Shown: positions 1-6,456, numbered from the stretch's first letter. The stretch: DNA of 10,300 nucleotides from an uncultured Burkholderiales bacterium (GCA_903904635.1 CAIVDH010000317.1:1-10300); one strand, 5' to 3'. A program made the numbers and translations. The notes: a model not told the origin generated them from the sequence alone.

Positions 1-2
1 AC

Positions 3-119
3 AAACCAGGGGAAATTATCAACTTATTGCACCAGCAAGCAACAGCGCTAGCGCTAGAGCCAGCGCCACCGATATCGGGACACCATGACACAATTCAAGT
101 AGGCTTAATAAAAGATTAA
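3..119 (+). CDS. C-terminal end of an unidentified protein (partial, enters from left edge)
   Basis: One plus-strand frame stays open from the window edge for 38 codons and closes with TAA at 117-119, while the other two plus frames have stops at about 49 and 87. The visible end reads roughly KPGEIINLLHQQ, then an Ala/Leu/Pro-rich stretch, and finishes GLIKD. It contains no motif I recognise, so I assign no family. Its stop overlaps the stop of the convergent PHP-domain gene within a shared TTAA at 116-119, a tail-to-tail arrangement seen again at 6103-6106. An open frame of this length can arise by chance, so the case rests on the neat fit to the neighbouring gene end. It could be non-coding. 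Confidence 0.45.
   Translation, partial: KPGEIINLLHQQATALALEPAPPISGHHDTIQVGLIKD
44..55. repeat. 12-bp perfect palindrome AGCGCTAGCGCT
   Basis: The sequence equals its own reverse complement and contains a tandem GCGCTA. It lies within the putative end of the left-edge reading frame, so codon choice (Ala-Leu-Ala-Leu) may explain it. Confidence 0.4.
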
Positions 120-952
120 CGCACCCAATCATGCCAGATCGGCGTCAGATCAGCTGGCAGCGGCGGCAAACTTCCCAAATCGAATAAAGATTCAGCCGGT
201 CCGTGAAAGTCAGAGCCGCGCGAAGCCAGCAGCCCACTGGATTTTGCCACTTTGGCATATTGCTGATACTGGTCAGGCGTGTGACTGCCTGTAACGACTT
301 CTATGCCTGCGCCACCCAGCGTCTGGAAGCTATCCAGCATGGCATCAAAAGCGATTTGATCAAATGCATAACGCCCGGGATGCGCAATTACGGCACGCCC
401 ACCTGCTGCGCCTATCCAGCCCACCGCTTGCGCAAGGGTCGCCCAGCGGTGCGGCACAAAACCCGGCTTGCCTTCAATCAGAAAATGACGAAACACTTCA
501 TTGACATTCGCATGCACGCCCAGCTCAACGATATAGCGCGCAAAGTGTGTGCGCCCTATTGATTCCGGATTTTCTGCATACTTCAACGCGCCTTCGAATG
601 CACCTGCAATACCCGCTGCGGCAAGCTGCGCGGCGATTTCTTTACCACGACCATAACGGCCACCTTTTACCGATGCCAGACCGTCTATCAATTGCTCGCT
701 GTGTTCATCGATATTTAATCCGACGATATGCACAGTCTTACCAGCCCAGGTAATTGAAATTTCTACACCGGCTATAAATTGCAAACCGATATCAGACGCT
801 ACTGCACGCGCCTCGGCTATACCGCTGAGTTCGTCATGATCCGTTAATGCCCAGACATCCACCCCTTTTTCTTTAGCGCGCACAGCCAGTTCTGATGGCG
901 TAAATACGCCATCAGACATTTTGGAATGACAATGAAGATCAACATTAAGCAT
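116..952 (-). CDS. PHP-domain metal-dependent phosphoesterase, RnaAM/YciV-like (3',5'-nucleotide bisphosphate phosphatase / 5'-3' exonuclease family)
   Basis: This 278-residue cytoplasmic protein carries the full set of PHP metal-ligand motifs: HCH at 7-9 with D14, TDHD at 37-40, GVE ending at E64, H76, AHPGRY with H191, and GSDFH with D248 and H250. The pattern and length fit the RnaAM/YciV/Cv1693 group (about 280-295 residues). Its studied members remove phosphate from 3',5'-bisphosphonucleotides such as pAp and degrade short RNA 5' to 3'. The substrate here is inferred from the family, and histidinol phosphatase-type PHP proteins are a less likely alternative. ATG at 950-952 puts the H-x-H motif at the usual distance from the N-terminus, though no good Shine-Dalgarno is visible. 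The next gene upstream on the same strand, the alpha/beta hydrolase, ends 97 bp away. Confidence 0.88.
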   Translation of the reverse strand: MLNVDLHCHSKMSDGVFTPSELAVRAKEKGVDVWALTDHDELSGIAEARAVASDIGLQFIAGVEISITWAGKTVHIVGLNIDEHSEQLIDGLASVKGGRYGRGKEIAAQLAAAGIAGAFEGALKYAENPESIGRTHFARYIVELGVHANVNEVFRHFLIEGKPGFVPHRWATLAQAVGWIGAAGGRAVIAHPGRYAFDQIAFDAMLDSFQTLGGAGIEVVTGSHTPDQYQQYAKVAKSSGLLASRGSDFHGPAESLFDLGSLPPLPADLTPIWHDWVR

Positions 953-1049
953 GGATATTTTGGCTACCTAAATACGTATGACGTAAAAATCAAAAGATAA
1001 TTTTACGCGTTCTGCATAAACGGACATCCGCAGAATTCAGTAGATGTCA
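953..1049 (-). other. Intergenic spacer upstream of the PHP gene with an AT-rich inverted repeat
   Basis: This 97-bp spacer separates the hydrolase stop from the PHP gene start. It holds a short inverted repeat, CGTAAAA at 982-988 and TTTTACG at 1001-1007 with a 12-nt gap, next to an 8-bp palindrome ATACGTAT at 972-979. There is no GC-rich stem with a T-run, so it is not a clear intrinsic terminator. It could carry the PHP gene promoter or an operator, but I cannot place a convincing -35/-10 pair. Confidence 0.3.
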
Positions 1050-1946
1050 TTAGAAAAAATCTTCTATCAACACTGCCAAATCTTGCGGCTGATCATGGTG
1101 CAGCATATGACCAGCGTCTTTGATCATGGCTTTACGACAATTGGGTATGTAACTCAGACGACGATCTATTTCTGGCCTGGCCGTTTCTTTTGGGCCCATC
1201 CAGCGCCAGATATCGGTATCGTCAGCCTCAACCCATAACACGGGTGCAGTAATCGCCGCCCAGCAAGCCAGTGCTTCTTCTGTGCGATACAAAATTGCGC
1301 TGGTAATTTTATGTGCCGGGTCGCCCAGTATCTGCCATTGCCCGTTCGCATCGGGCGCTGCCCAATGACTGGCAAGAAAATCCGCGCGCTCTTTCAATAG
1401 CCGCGGATTTGTTTTCATCAGGCGCGCCGCTACCGCATCGCGGCTGGCATAAGGACGCATCACGGGCGGCTGGCTTATTTCATCCAGCCATTTTGCATAG
1501 CGCGCCGGCGCCTGTTCAGGCGTCGTGCTGGGCAAGCCGAATCCTTCCAGATTGATCAGCTTTGCCACCCGCTCTGGCCGTATGCCAGCGTACAAACTGG
1601 TGACATTGCCGCCCATACTATGACCGAGCAAATTTACAGGCTGGTCTGGCGAATAATGGGTAAGCAGCGCATCAAGATCGCCCAGATAATCGGCAAACCA
1701 ATAACAATCCGCATGGGGACGCTCAGTCAGGCCAAAGCCGCGCCAGTCCGGCGCAATCACATGCCAATCTTGTTTTAAGCAATCAACCACAAACTGAAAG
1801 GAAGCACCAACATCCATCCACCCATGCAGCATGAAGATTTTTGGGGCACCGGGTGTACCCCAGTGCATGACGTGCGTGCGCAAGCCGCGCAGGGTTATAA
1901 ATTCGGAGTGGGATTTTTTCATCAGAGAAGATTTAGTGCTGATCAA
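1050..1946 (-). CDS. Alpha/beta hydrolase fold protein (TTG start likely)
   Basis: This predicted soluble alpha/beta hydrolase has 298 residues. It shows the oxyanion-side HGW at 41-43, a DWRGFG motif at 67-72, the nucleophile elbow GHSMGG with Ser110, acid residue candidates in the VEADDTD segment (about 239-245), and catalytic His280 in DAGHMLHH. The family includes esterases, epoxide hydrolases and dehalogenases, and the sequence does not fix the substrate. The longest reading begins with TTG at 1944-1946, preceded by AAGG with 7-nt spacing and by an in-frame stop two codons upstream. An ATG at 1920-1922, eight codons later, has no ribosome site, so I prefer TTG. It is divergent from the acyl-CoA synthetase across 64 bp. 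The two could share control, but a joint pathway is only a guess. Confidence 0.85.
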   Translation of the reverse strand: MISTKSSLMKKSHSEFITLRGLRTHVMHWGTPGAPKIFMLHGWMDVGASFQFVVDCLKQDWHVIAPDWRGFGLTERPHADCYWFADYLGDLDALLTHYSPDQPVNLLGHSMGGNVTSLYAGIRPERVAKLINLEGFGLPSTTPEQAPARYAKWLDEISQPPVMRPYASRDAVAARLMKTNPRLLKERADFLASHWAAPDANGQWQILGDPAHKITSAILYRTEEALACWAAITAPVLWVEADDTDIWRWMGPKETARPEIDRRLSYIPNCRKAMIKDAGHMLHHDQPQDLAVLIEDFF

Positions 1947-1953
1947 AGGTCAG

Positions 1954-1957
1954 CCTT
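1954..1957 (-). promoter_or_regulatory. Shine-Dalgarno (AAGG) supporting the TTG start of the alpha/beta hydrolase
   Basis: On the minus strand AAGG lies 7 nt before TTG at 1946. The in-frame ATG at 1922 is preceded by a pyrimidine-rich stretch without such a match. This is why the longer N-terminus was chosen. The match is only four bases. Confidence 0.45.
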
Positions 1958-2001
1958 GCCAGCAGATAAGGTCAATAGTACGATCGCGCCACCATTATAC
2001 T

Positions 2002-2005
2002 GGAG
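2002..2005 (+). promoter_or_regulatory. Shine-Dalgarno (GGAG) fixing the acyl-CoA synthetase start
   Basis: GGAG lies 5 nt before ATG at 2011. It decides against the longer in-frame reading from 1831, whose first 60 codons would run antisense through the start of the hydrolase gene. Confidence 0.7.
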
Positions 2006-2010
2006 CAAGC

Positions 2011-3693
2011 ATGACCACACAGGCCGATCAGTACCAGCAGCTGCATGAGCAATTCCGCTGGCAAGTACCGGAAGATTTCAATATCGCCGCAGTCTGTTGC
2101 GCCCGCTGGGCAAATGATCCAGATAGGATCGCCATCTATGCCGATGATGACGTGCATGGGGACAGCATCACCACCTATGCTGAACTGCAGCGTGACGCAA
2201 ATCGTTTATCCAATATGCTGCAAGGGCTGGGTGTAACGCGTGGCACGCGTGTAGCGATTGTCCTGCCACAGCGTGCTGAAGTGGCGGTGTGTCATATCGC
2301 CTGCCATCAACTGGGTGCCATCGCCATGCCCATGTCCGTACTGTTTGGTCCTGAGGCCTTGGAATACCGGCTGCAAGATAGCGGTGCTGAGATCGTCGTC
2401 GCTGATGCGACAGGTCTTGCCAACTTAAATGCCATTCGTTCAGCGTGTCCACAACTACGTCATTTCATCGCACTCGATAGTCAACAGCACGACGCCATCA
2501 ACTGGACGCAAGCCATGGCCAGCGCATCGGATCAGTTTGCACCTGTTGGCACGAAAGCCCATGACCCTGCGGTGTTGATTTATACCAGCGGCACAACAGG
2601 CGCACCGAAAGGCGCGTTGATACCGCAATCAGCATTACTGGGTAACCTGACTGGCTTTGTCGCCTCACAAAACTGGTTTCCCAAAGATGATGATGTCTTC
2701 TGGTCACCTGCTGACTGGGCCTGGACTGGCGGCTTGATGGATGCCTTGCTGCCTTGCCTGTATTTTGGCCGCCCTATTGTTGCGACGCGTGTACGCTTCT
2801 CTGCAGAATCCGCATTTCGTTTAATGGAAAAATACAGTGTCACCAACAGCTTTCTGTTTCCGACTGCACTAAAAATCATGATGAAAGCCGTGCCCGCTCC
2901 GCGCCAGCATTACCAGTTAAAACTGCGTGCCATCATGAGTGCCGGAGAAGCCGTCGGTGATGCAGTGTTTGACTGGAGCCGACAAGCATTGGGTATCACC
3001 ATCAATGAAATGTTTGGTCAGACAGAAATCAACTATATCGTTGGCAATAGCGCAGAAAAATGGCCCGCCAAGCCCGGTAGTATGGGACGGCCCTACCCTG
3101 GCCATCGCGTTGCCGTCATTGATGAGCAAAGCAAACAGGTAAAAGCTGGCGAAACTGGTGAAGTGGCGGTGCACCGTTGCGACAGGCATGGTCATCCTGA
3201 TCCGGTATTTTTCATCGGCTACTGGAATAATGACATAGCCACGCAAGAAAAATTTAGCGGCGACTGGTGTCGCACTGGTGATTTAGCCAGCATCGATAAA
3301 GACGGCTATCTCTGGTATCAGGGGCGTGCAGATGACATGTTCAAGGCAGCCGGTTACAGAATCGGCCCCTCCGAAATTGAAAACTGCCTCGTTAAACATC
3401 CGGCTGTTGCCAATGCTGCCGTCGTACCCAAACCCGATAGTGAACGCGGCAACCTGGTTAAAGCGTTTGTTGTGCTTACAGCAGAAACAGCGCGCAGCGC
3501 TGCATCAGATGCACAATTGATTCACGATCTGCAACAGCATGTGCGCGGCATGCTCGCGCCCTATGAGTATCCGAAAGAAATCGAATTCATCGCTGCGCTG
3601 CCGATGACCACCACAGGAAAAGTGCAACGGCGCGTATTACGCTTGCTAGAAGAAGAACGCGCAGCAGGGGGCGATGTCAGTGCTCATGGCTGA
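2011..3693 (+). CDS. AMP-forming acyl-CoA synthetase, medium-chain/ACSM-like
   Basis: This 560-residue member of the ANL adenylate-forming superfamily activates a carboxylic acid with ATP to an acyl-adenylate and then to the CoA thioester, in the cytoplasm. Visible motifs in order are the phosphate-binding loop YTSGTTGAPKG (about 191-201), a SPADWAWTGG segment (about 231-240), the A5 motif NEMFGQTE (332-339), WCRTGD with ribose-binding Asp424 (419-424), and the hinge-region GRADDMFKAAGYRIGPSE (438-455). Near the C-terminus comes TTTGK with the adenylation lysine K537. GYRIGPSEIEN and the PDSERGNLVKAF stretch resemble medium-chain (ACSM-type) and AcsA-like enzymes more than fatty-acid FadD. 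The exact acyl substrate is unknown and acetate or propionate cannot be excluded. It stands alone on this strand, is divergent from the hydrolase, and its stop overlaps the convergent DUF455 gene by 10 bp. Confidence 0.9.
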   Translation: MTTQADQYQQLHEQFRWQVPEDFNIAAVCCARWANDPDRIAIYADDDVHGDSITTYAELQRDANRLSNMLQGLGVTRGTRVAIVLPQRAEVAVCHIACHQLGAIAMPMSVLFGPEALEYRLQDSGAEIVVADATGLANLNAIRSACPQLRHFIALDSQQHDAINWTQAMASASDQFAPVGTKAHDPAVLIYTSGTTGAPKGALIPQSALLGNLTGFVASQNWFPKDDDVFWSPADWAWTGGLMDALLPCLYFGRPIVATRVRFSAESAFRLMEKYSVTNSFLFPTALKIMMKAVPAPRQHYQLKLRAIMSAGEAVGDAVFDWSRQALGITINEMFGQTEINYIVGNSAEKWPAKPGSMGRPYPGHRVAVIDEQSKQVKAGETGEVAVHRCDRHGHPDPVFFIGYWNNDIATQEKFSGDWCRTGDLASIDKDGYLWYQGRADDMFKAAGYRIGPSEIENCLVKHPAVANAAVVPKPDSERGNLVKAFVVLTAETARSAASDAQLIHDLQQHVRGMLAPYEYPKEIEFIAALPMTTTGKVQRRVLRLLEEERAAGGDVSAHG

Positions 3694-4520
3694 TTACTGA
3701 GCAAGGCCAGCTCTTGCTCAGAAAAACCGGCTGCTCTGCGTGCTTCAAGATTGAAAGGTCCGCGCAAGACTGGCGCATGAAACCTCAGGGCCAAATCAGC
3801 ATAGGCTGCTACTGGTTCAAGACCGCGTACATTGCATAGCCAGCCAAACCAGCGGTTACCCGTGGCGACATGGCCAACCTCATCACGCAAAATCACATCA
3901 AGTATCGCAGCGGCGGCATGATCACCGGCCTGCGCCAGCTTGGCTCGAACTGCCGGCGTTGCGTCCAGCCCGCGTGCTTCGAGTGTGCGAGGAACGAGTG
4001 CAATACGCGCCAGCAAATCAGCAGCCGTTCTTTCTGCCATGTCCCACAAACTATTGTGCGCATGAAAATCACCATAGGCAAAACCTAACGACTGCAAATG
4101 TTTTTCCAGCAAAGAGAAATGTAATGCTTCTTCCGCTGCCACGTGCAACCAGTCTGCGTAATAATGCTCTGGCATACCCTCAAAACGCCAGATCACATCC
4201 AGCGCCAGATTGATTGCATTAAATTCTATATGCGCCAGCGCGTGAATCAATGCGGCCCTGCCTTCAACCGTGACCATGGAACGATGCTTGACCTCGCGTG
4301 GTGGAACCAATAAAGGTTTTTCAGGTCTGCCTGGCTTGAGCACATCTGCGGCAAATACCATCTGTATATCCAGAGATAGCTGATTTTGCAACCAACCATC
4401 TGATAAAGCATGCGTGCCATCCACCTTGGCGGCCACATCAGACTCAAGCAGCAATTCGCGTGCTGCACTACGCAACTCACGAACGGGGCTCAAGATTGCG
4501 GGGATAGTAAGAGAATGCAT
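3684..4520 (-). CDS. DUF455 family ferritin-like protein, putative diiron protein of unknown function
   Basis: This 278-residue, mostly helical protein matches what I recall of the DUF455 (ferritin-like) family. Its middle and C-terminal half hold the carboxylate/histidine pattern of a four-helix-bundle diiron site: HIEF with E99, EEALH with E131 and H134 (ExxH), E181 in TLEARG, and DEVGH with E214 and H217 (ExxH). This resembles the ligand layout of MiaE-type tRNA hydroxylases, but the reaction is unknown and a MiaE role is not implied. There is no signal peptide or membrane segment, so it is probably cytoplasmic. ATG at 4518-4520 is chosen because no better in-frame start is evident; the Shine-Dalgarno is poor. 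The gene is divergent from the gamma-carbonic anhydrase/hslO pair, and its 3' end overlaps the acyl-CoA synthetase by 10 bp. Confidence 0.85.
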   Translation of the reverse strand: MHSLTIPAILSPVRELRSAARELLLESDVAAKVDGTHALSDGWLQNQLSLDIQMVFAADVLKPGRPEKPLLVPPREVKHRSMVTVEGRAALIHALAHIEFNAINLALDVIWRFEGMPEHYYADWLHVAAEEALHFSLLEKHLQSLGFAYGDFHAHNSLWDMAERTAADLLARIALVPRTLEARGLDATPAVRAKLAQAGDHAAAAILDVILRDEVGHVATGNRWFGWLCNVRGLEPVAAYADLALRFHAPVLRGPFNLEARRAAGFSEQELALLSNQP

Positions 4521-4547
4521 AGGCTCGGAGTTAAAATAGCGGTTGTC

Positions 4548-4610
4548 ATCTGTTTCAATCTGTTTAAATCTGTTTCTAATCTATTTCTACGATGTTTATT
4601 ACATGTTTTT
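4548..4610 (+). repeat. Helically phased T-tract repeat (TGTTT/TATTT units every 10-11 bp)
   Basis: ATCTGTTT occurs at 4548-4555, 4558-4565 and 4568-4575, with a variant ATCTATTT at 4579-4586. Counting the core TGTTT/TATTT, six units start at 4551, 4561, 4571, 4582, 4593 and 4604. The steps are 10, 10, 11, 11 and 11 bp, close to the DNA helical repeat. This places all T-tracts on the same face of the helix and suggests a bent segment or a multi-site protein-binding region. The first three units may have arisen by tandem duplication. Confidence 0.7.
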
Positions 4611-4616
4611 AACATC
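4591..4616. repeat. Inverted repeat GATGTT...AACATC in the DUF455/carbonic anhydrase spacer
   Basis: GATGTT at 4591-4596 and AACATC at 4611-4616 form 6-bp arms around a 14-nt centre that includes the palindrome ACATGT (4601-4606). Arm-to-arm geometry would suit a dimeric regulator, but an AT-rich spacer gives such matches by chance fairly easily. Confidence 0.3.
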
Positions 4617-4655
4617 AACTCCGCACATCAATCCCACATTCTAATAAAAAATCTC

Positions 4656-5180
4656 ATGGCAATTTATCAATTAGGTCCTGATGTACCCCAGATCGATCCT
4701 AGCGCTTATGTTACCGACTCTGCCCATGTGATCGGCAAGGTCGTACTTGGCCCACATGTCAGCATCTGGTTTGGTGCTACGCTGCGCGGCGACAATGAAC
4801 CGCTGACCATAGGCGAGAACAGTAATCTGCAAGAAGGATGCGTGGCGCATTCGGATATAGGCTATCCGCTCACCATAGGCAAAAACGTCACCGTCGGCCA
4901 TCAGGCCATGCTCCACGGTTGCACCGTAGGCGATGGCAGCCTGATTGGTATACAGGCCGTAATACTGAATGGCGCAAAGATTGGTAAAAATTGTCTGGTA
5001 GGCGCTGGCGCGCTTGTCACTGAAGGTAAAGAGTTTCCGGATAATTCGCTCATCATAGGCTCACCGGCCAAAGCTGTTCGCACACTTTCAGAAGAACAAA
5101 TCGCCGGCCTCAAAGCAAACTCTGCCAACTATGCAGAGCGCGCAACCTATTTTAAACAGCATCTCAAACGGATAGATTAA
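4656..5180 (+). CDS. Gamma-class carbonic anhydrase family protein (YrdA/CamH-like left-handed beta-helix)
   Basis: This 174-residue hexapeptide-repeat protein has a left-handed beta-helix built from IGxx/VGxx turns at about residues 27-137, followed by a C-terminal helix. The predicted zinc ligands are H65 (CVAHSD) and H82 and H87 (VGHQAMLHG), with the conserved R45 and D47 of LRGDN. Family members are trimers with zinc or iron between subunits; Cam-type members hydrate CO2. The ligand spacing (17 residues between the first two histidines) fits the short YrdA/CamH subgroup, which lacks the acidic loop with the Cam proton-shuttle glutamate, so real carbonic anhydrase activity is uncertain. 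ATG at 4656 gives the typical N-terminus MAIYQLG, although no Shine-Dalgarno is present. The stop shares one base with the hslO start (TAATG), so the two are probably co-transcribed. Confidence 0.9.
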   Translation: MAIYQLGPDVPQIDPSAYVTDSAHVIGKVVLGPHVSIWFGATLRGDNEPLTIGENSNLQEGCVAHSDIGYPLTIGKNVTVGHQAMLHGCTVGDGSLIGIQAVILNGAKIGKNCLVGAGALVTEGKEFPDNSLIIGSPAKAVRTLSEEQIAGLKANSANYAERATYFKQHLKRID

Positions 5181-6106
5181 TGGCCGATACGTTGCAAAAA
5201 TTCATGTTCGAAAACTCATTGGTGCGCGGTGAACTGGTAGAACTATCTGATACCTGGCATCAGGTACTGGCAAGAAGCGATTACCCGGCGCCGGTCAGAA
5301 CCATGCTGGGTGAAATGTTATCTGCCGTTGCACTGTTGTCGGCCAATCTGAAATTTAATGGCGCCATCATCATGCAAATTCATGGTGACGGGCCCATACA
5401 GCTACTCGTGGTGGAGTGTGATGCAGCACTCAATTTGCGCGGCATGGCCAAATTACGTGAAGATGCTGTCATTGAAGAAGATGCAACGCTACAGCAACTG
5501 GTTAATCAGCAGGGACAAGGCCGCTTTGCCATTACGCTGGACCCTAGCGACAAAATGCCGGGGCAGCAAGCGTATCAGGGCATCGTTGCGCTCGATGGAG
5601 ATTCGGTTGCAACCGTGATTGAAAACTACATGATGCGCTCCGAACAGCTCGACACCCGACTATGGCTGGCGGCTGATGCCAATGTCTCACGCGGTCTGCT
5701 GCTGCAAAAGCTGCCCTCTGATGGCGGCACCGTCAGCCTGACAACCAGTGATGCCGATACATGGGATCGCAGCGTCATGCTGGCCTCTACACTGAGCAAT
5801 AGCGAACTGCTCACCACCGATATCATGACCCTGCTACAGCGGTTGTATTGGGAAGAAACGGTGCGCATATTTGAACCCAGGCATCCGGAATTCAAATGTA
5901 CTTGCTCACGTGAGCGGGTGGGCAATATGCTGAAAATGCTGGGGCAGCCAGAAATTGATGATGCGCTACAGGAGCTGGGACAACTAGCTGTTAACTGCGA
6001 ATTTTGCGGCCAGCTTTACCGCTTCGATAAAGTCGATTGCGTGCAGCTATTTGCGACTGAACCAGTTGCGGTGGCAATCAAGCCGCCGGGGCAACAACAG
6101 CATTAA
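5180..6106 (+). CDS. hslO: Hsp33 redox-regulated chaperone
   Basis: Hsp33 is a cytosolic holdase that becomes active when oxidised and unfolded, and protects proteins during oxidative or hypochlorous stress. The 308-residue product is slightly longer than E. coli Hsp33 (292). Its C-terminal zinc switch is intact: C240 and C242 (CTC) and C273 and C276 (CEFC). The 33-residue separation between the pairs is the same as in the E. coli protein. The N-terminal substrate-binding domain covers roughly residues 5-190, including the [10 protein letters not shown] segment. The ATG at 5180 overlaps the carbonic anhydrase stop, with a weak GGAT 6 nt upstream, which suggests translational coupling. The stop at 6104-6106 overlaps that of the convergent ftsB in a TTAA, leaving no room for a terminator between the genes. 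Confidence 0.96.
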   Translation: MADTLQKFMFENSLVRGELVELSDTWHQVLARSDYPAPVRTMLGEMLSAVALLSANLKFNGAIIMQIHGDGPIQLLVVECDAALNLRGMAKLREDAVIEEDATLQQLVNQQGQGRFAITLDPSDKMPGQQAYQGIVALDGDSVATVIENYMMRSEQLDTRLWLAADANVSRGLLLQKLPSDGGTVSLTTSDADTWDRSVMLASTLSNSELLTTDIMTLLQRLYWEETVRIFEPRHPEFKCTCSRERVGNMLKMLGQPEIDDALQELGQLAVNCEFCGQLYRFDKVDCVQLFATEPVAVAIKPPGQQQH

Positions 6107-6435
6107 TTTTGTTTTGAGGAAGGTGGCGCAGTTGGTAAAACACCACGCGTCACTTTTTTACTGTCTGGTTGCAAAATCTGAACAAAGGTTTCATCTTCCT
6201 TGATCATGCCGAGCTCAAAGCGCGCCAGCTCTTCGACTGCACCCGTACCATCTTTCAGATCTGCGACTTCAGAGGCCAACTTGTCGTTGCGTATTTTTTG
6301 AATCTGCTCTTTTGCCAATTCGACATCAAGCTCAACAGACAATGCGCGCACGCGCAGCCAGCCGCCCTTCCCCAGCCACAAAGGGTACTGGATCAAAACA
6401 AGCATCGCTGTCAGACAGATCAAAATCAGGCGCAA
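6103..6435 (-). CDS. ftsB: Cell division protein FtsB (septum formation initiator / DivIC family), TTG start
   Basis: FtsB is a small bitopic inner-membrane protein that joins FtsL and FtsQ in the divisome. The 110-residue product fits the family: a short cytoplasmic start, one membrane segment at about 3-20 ([18 protein letters not shown]), a periplasmic coiled coil at about 30-65, and the conserved [17 protein letters not shown] block at 68-84. This last block matches the EERARNELSM region of E. coli FtsB (103 residues). TTG at 6433-6435 is the start because it gives the full membrane segment and has AAGGA 9 nt upstream; the next in-frame ATG, codon 11, would cut the membrane helix. It is the last visible gene of the pyrG-kdsA-eno-ftsB series, 96 bp after eno, and overlaps hslO tail to tail. 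Confidence 0.93.
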   Translation of the reverse strand: MRLILICLTAMLVLIQYPLWLGKGGWLRVRALSVELDVELAKEQIQKIRNDKLASEVADLKDGTGAVEELARFELGMIKEDETFVQILQPDSKKVTRGVLPTAPPSSKQN

Positions 6436-6444
6436 AGTTTTTTA

Positions 6445-6449
6445 TCCTT
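6445..6449 (-). promoter_or_regulatory. Shine-Dalgarno (AAGGA) of ftsB, deciding the TTG start
   Basis: AAGGA on the minus strand ends 9 nt before TTG at 6435. It lies only 7 nt downstream of the GC hairpin at 6457-6476. The nearby upstream ATG (about 6455) is out of the ftsB frame. Confidence 0.65.
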
Positions 6450-6456
6450 GGCATCA

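Larger units (their letters stand above)
1947..2010. promoter_or_regulatory. Divergent intergenic region between the hydrolase and the acyl-CoA synthetase
   Basis: These 64 bp must hold the start-proximal signals of both divergent genes. They contain both ribosome-binding sites and a CGATCG palindrome at 1981-1986. A TATACT at 1996-2001 resembles a -10 box, but a start from it would fall after the synthetase Shine-Dalgarno. I cannot place a firm promoter. The plus-strand promoter may lie inside the hydrolase N-terminal coding region. Confidence 0.35.
4521..4655. promoter_or_regulatory. Divergent promoter region between the DUF455 gene and the gamma-carbonic anhydrase gene
   Basis: This 135-bp AT-rich spacer must contain the promoters for both transcription directions. 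A TTGTCA at 4543-4548 resembles a plus-strand -35 box, and TAACAT at 4610-4615 a -10 box, but they are not a spaced pair. No promoter can be placed with confidence. The middle is filled by the phased repeat listed separately. The carbonic anhydrase ATG at 4656 is preceded by an A-rich stretch (about 4643-4651) and not by a Shine-Dalgarno. Confidence 0.5.

Noticed and set aside
203..753. Two plus-strand open frames antisense to the PHP gene
   Set aside because: Both are opposite a gene whose metal-binding motifs are intact; they look like shadow frames without recognisable content.
1996..2001. TATACT as the -10 box of the acyl-CoA synthetase promoter
   Set aside because: Transcription from it would begin just before ATG 2011 and leave out the Shine-Dalgarno; no -35 match lies at the right distance.
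1831..2010. A 60-codon in-frame N-terminal extension of the acyl-CoA synthetase
   Set aside because: It runs antisense through the start of the hydrolase gene, has no family-like sequence, and the ATG at 2011 has a good GGAG at 5-nt spacing.
4548..4610. Possible small CRISPR-like array
   Set aside because: Units are only 8-10 bp with almost no spacers between them; this is a short-period tandem or phased repeat, not repeat-spacer architecture.
4410..4655. An 82-codon in-frame extension of the gamma-carbonic anhydrase
   Set aside because: It runs antisense through the DUF455 N-terminus and the phased repeat, and the family N-terminus begins at the ATG at 4656.
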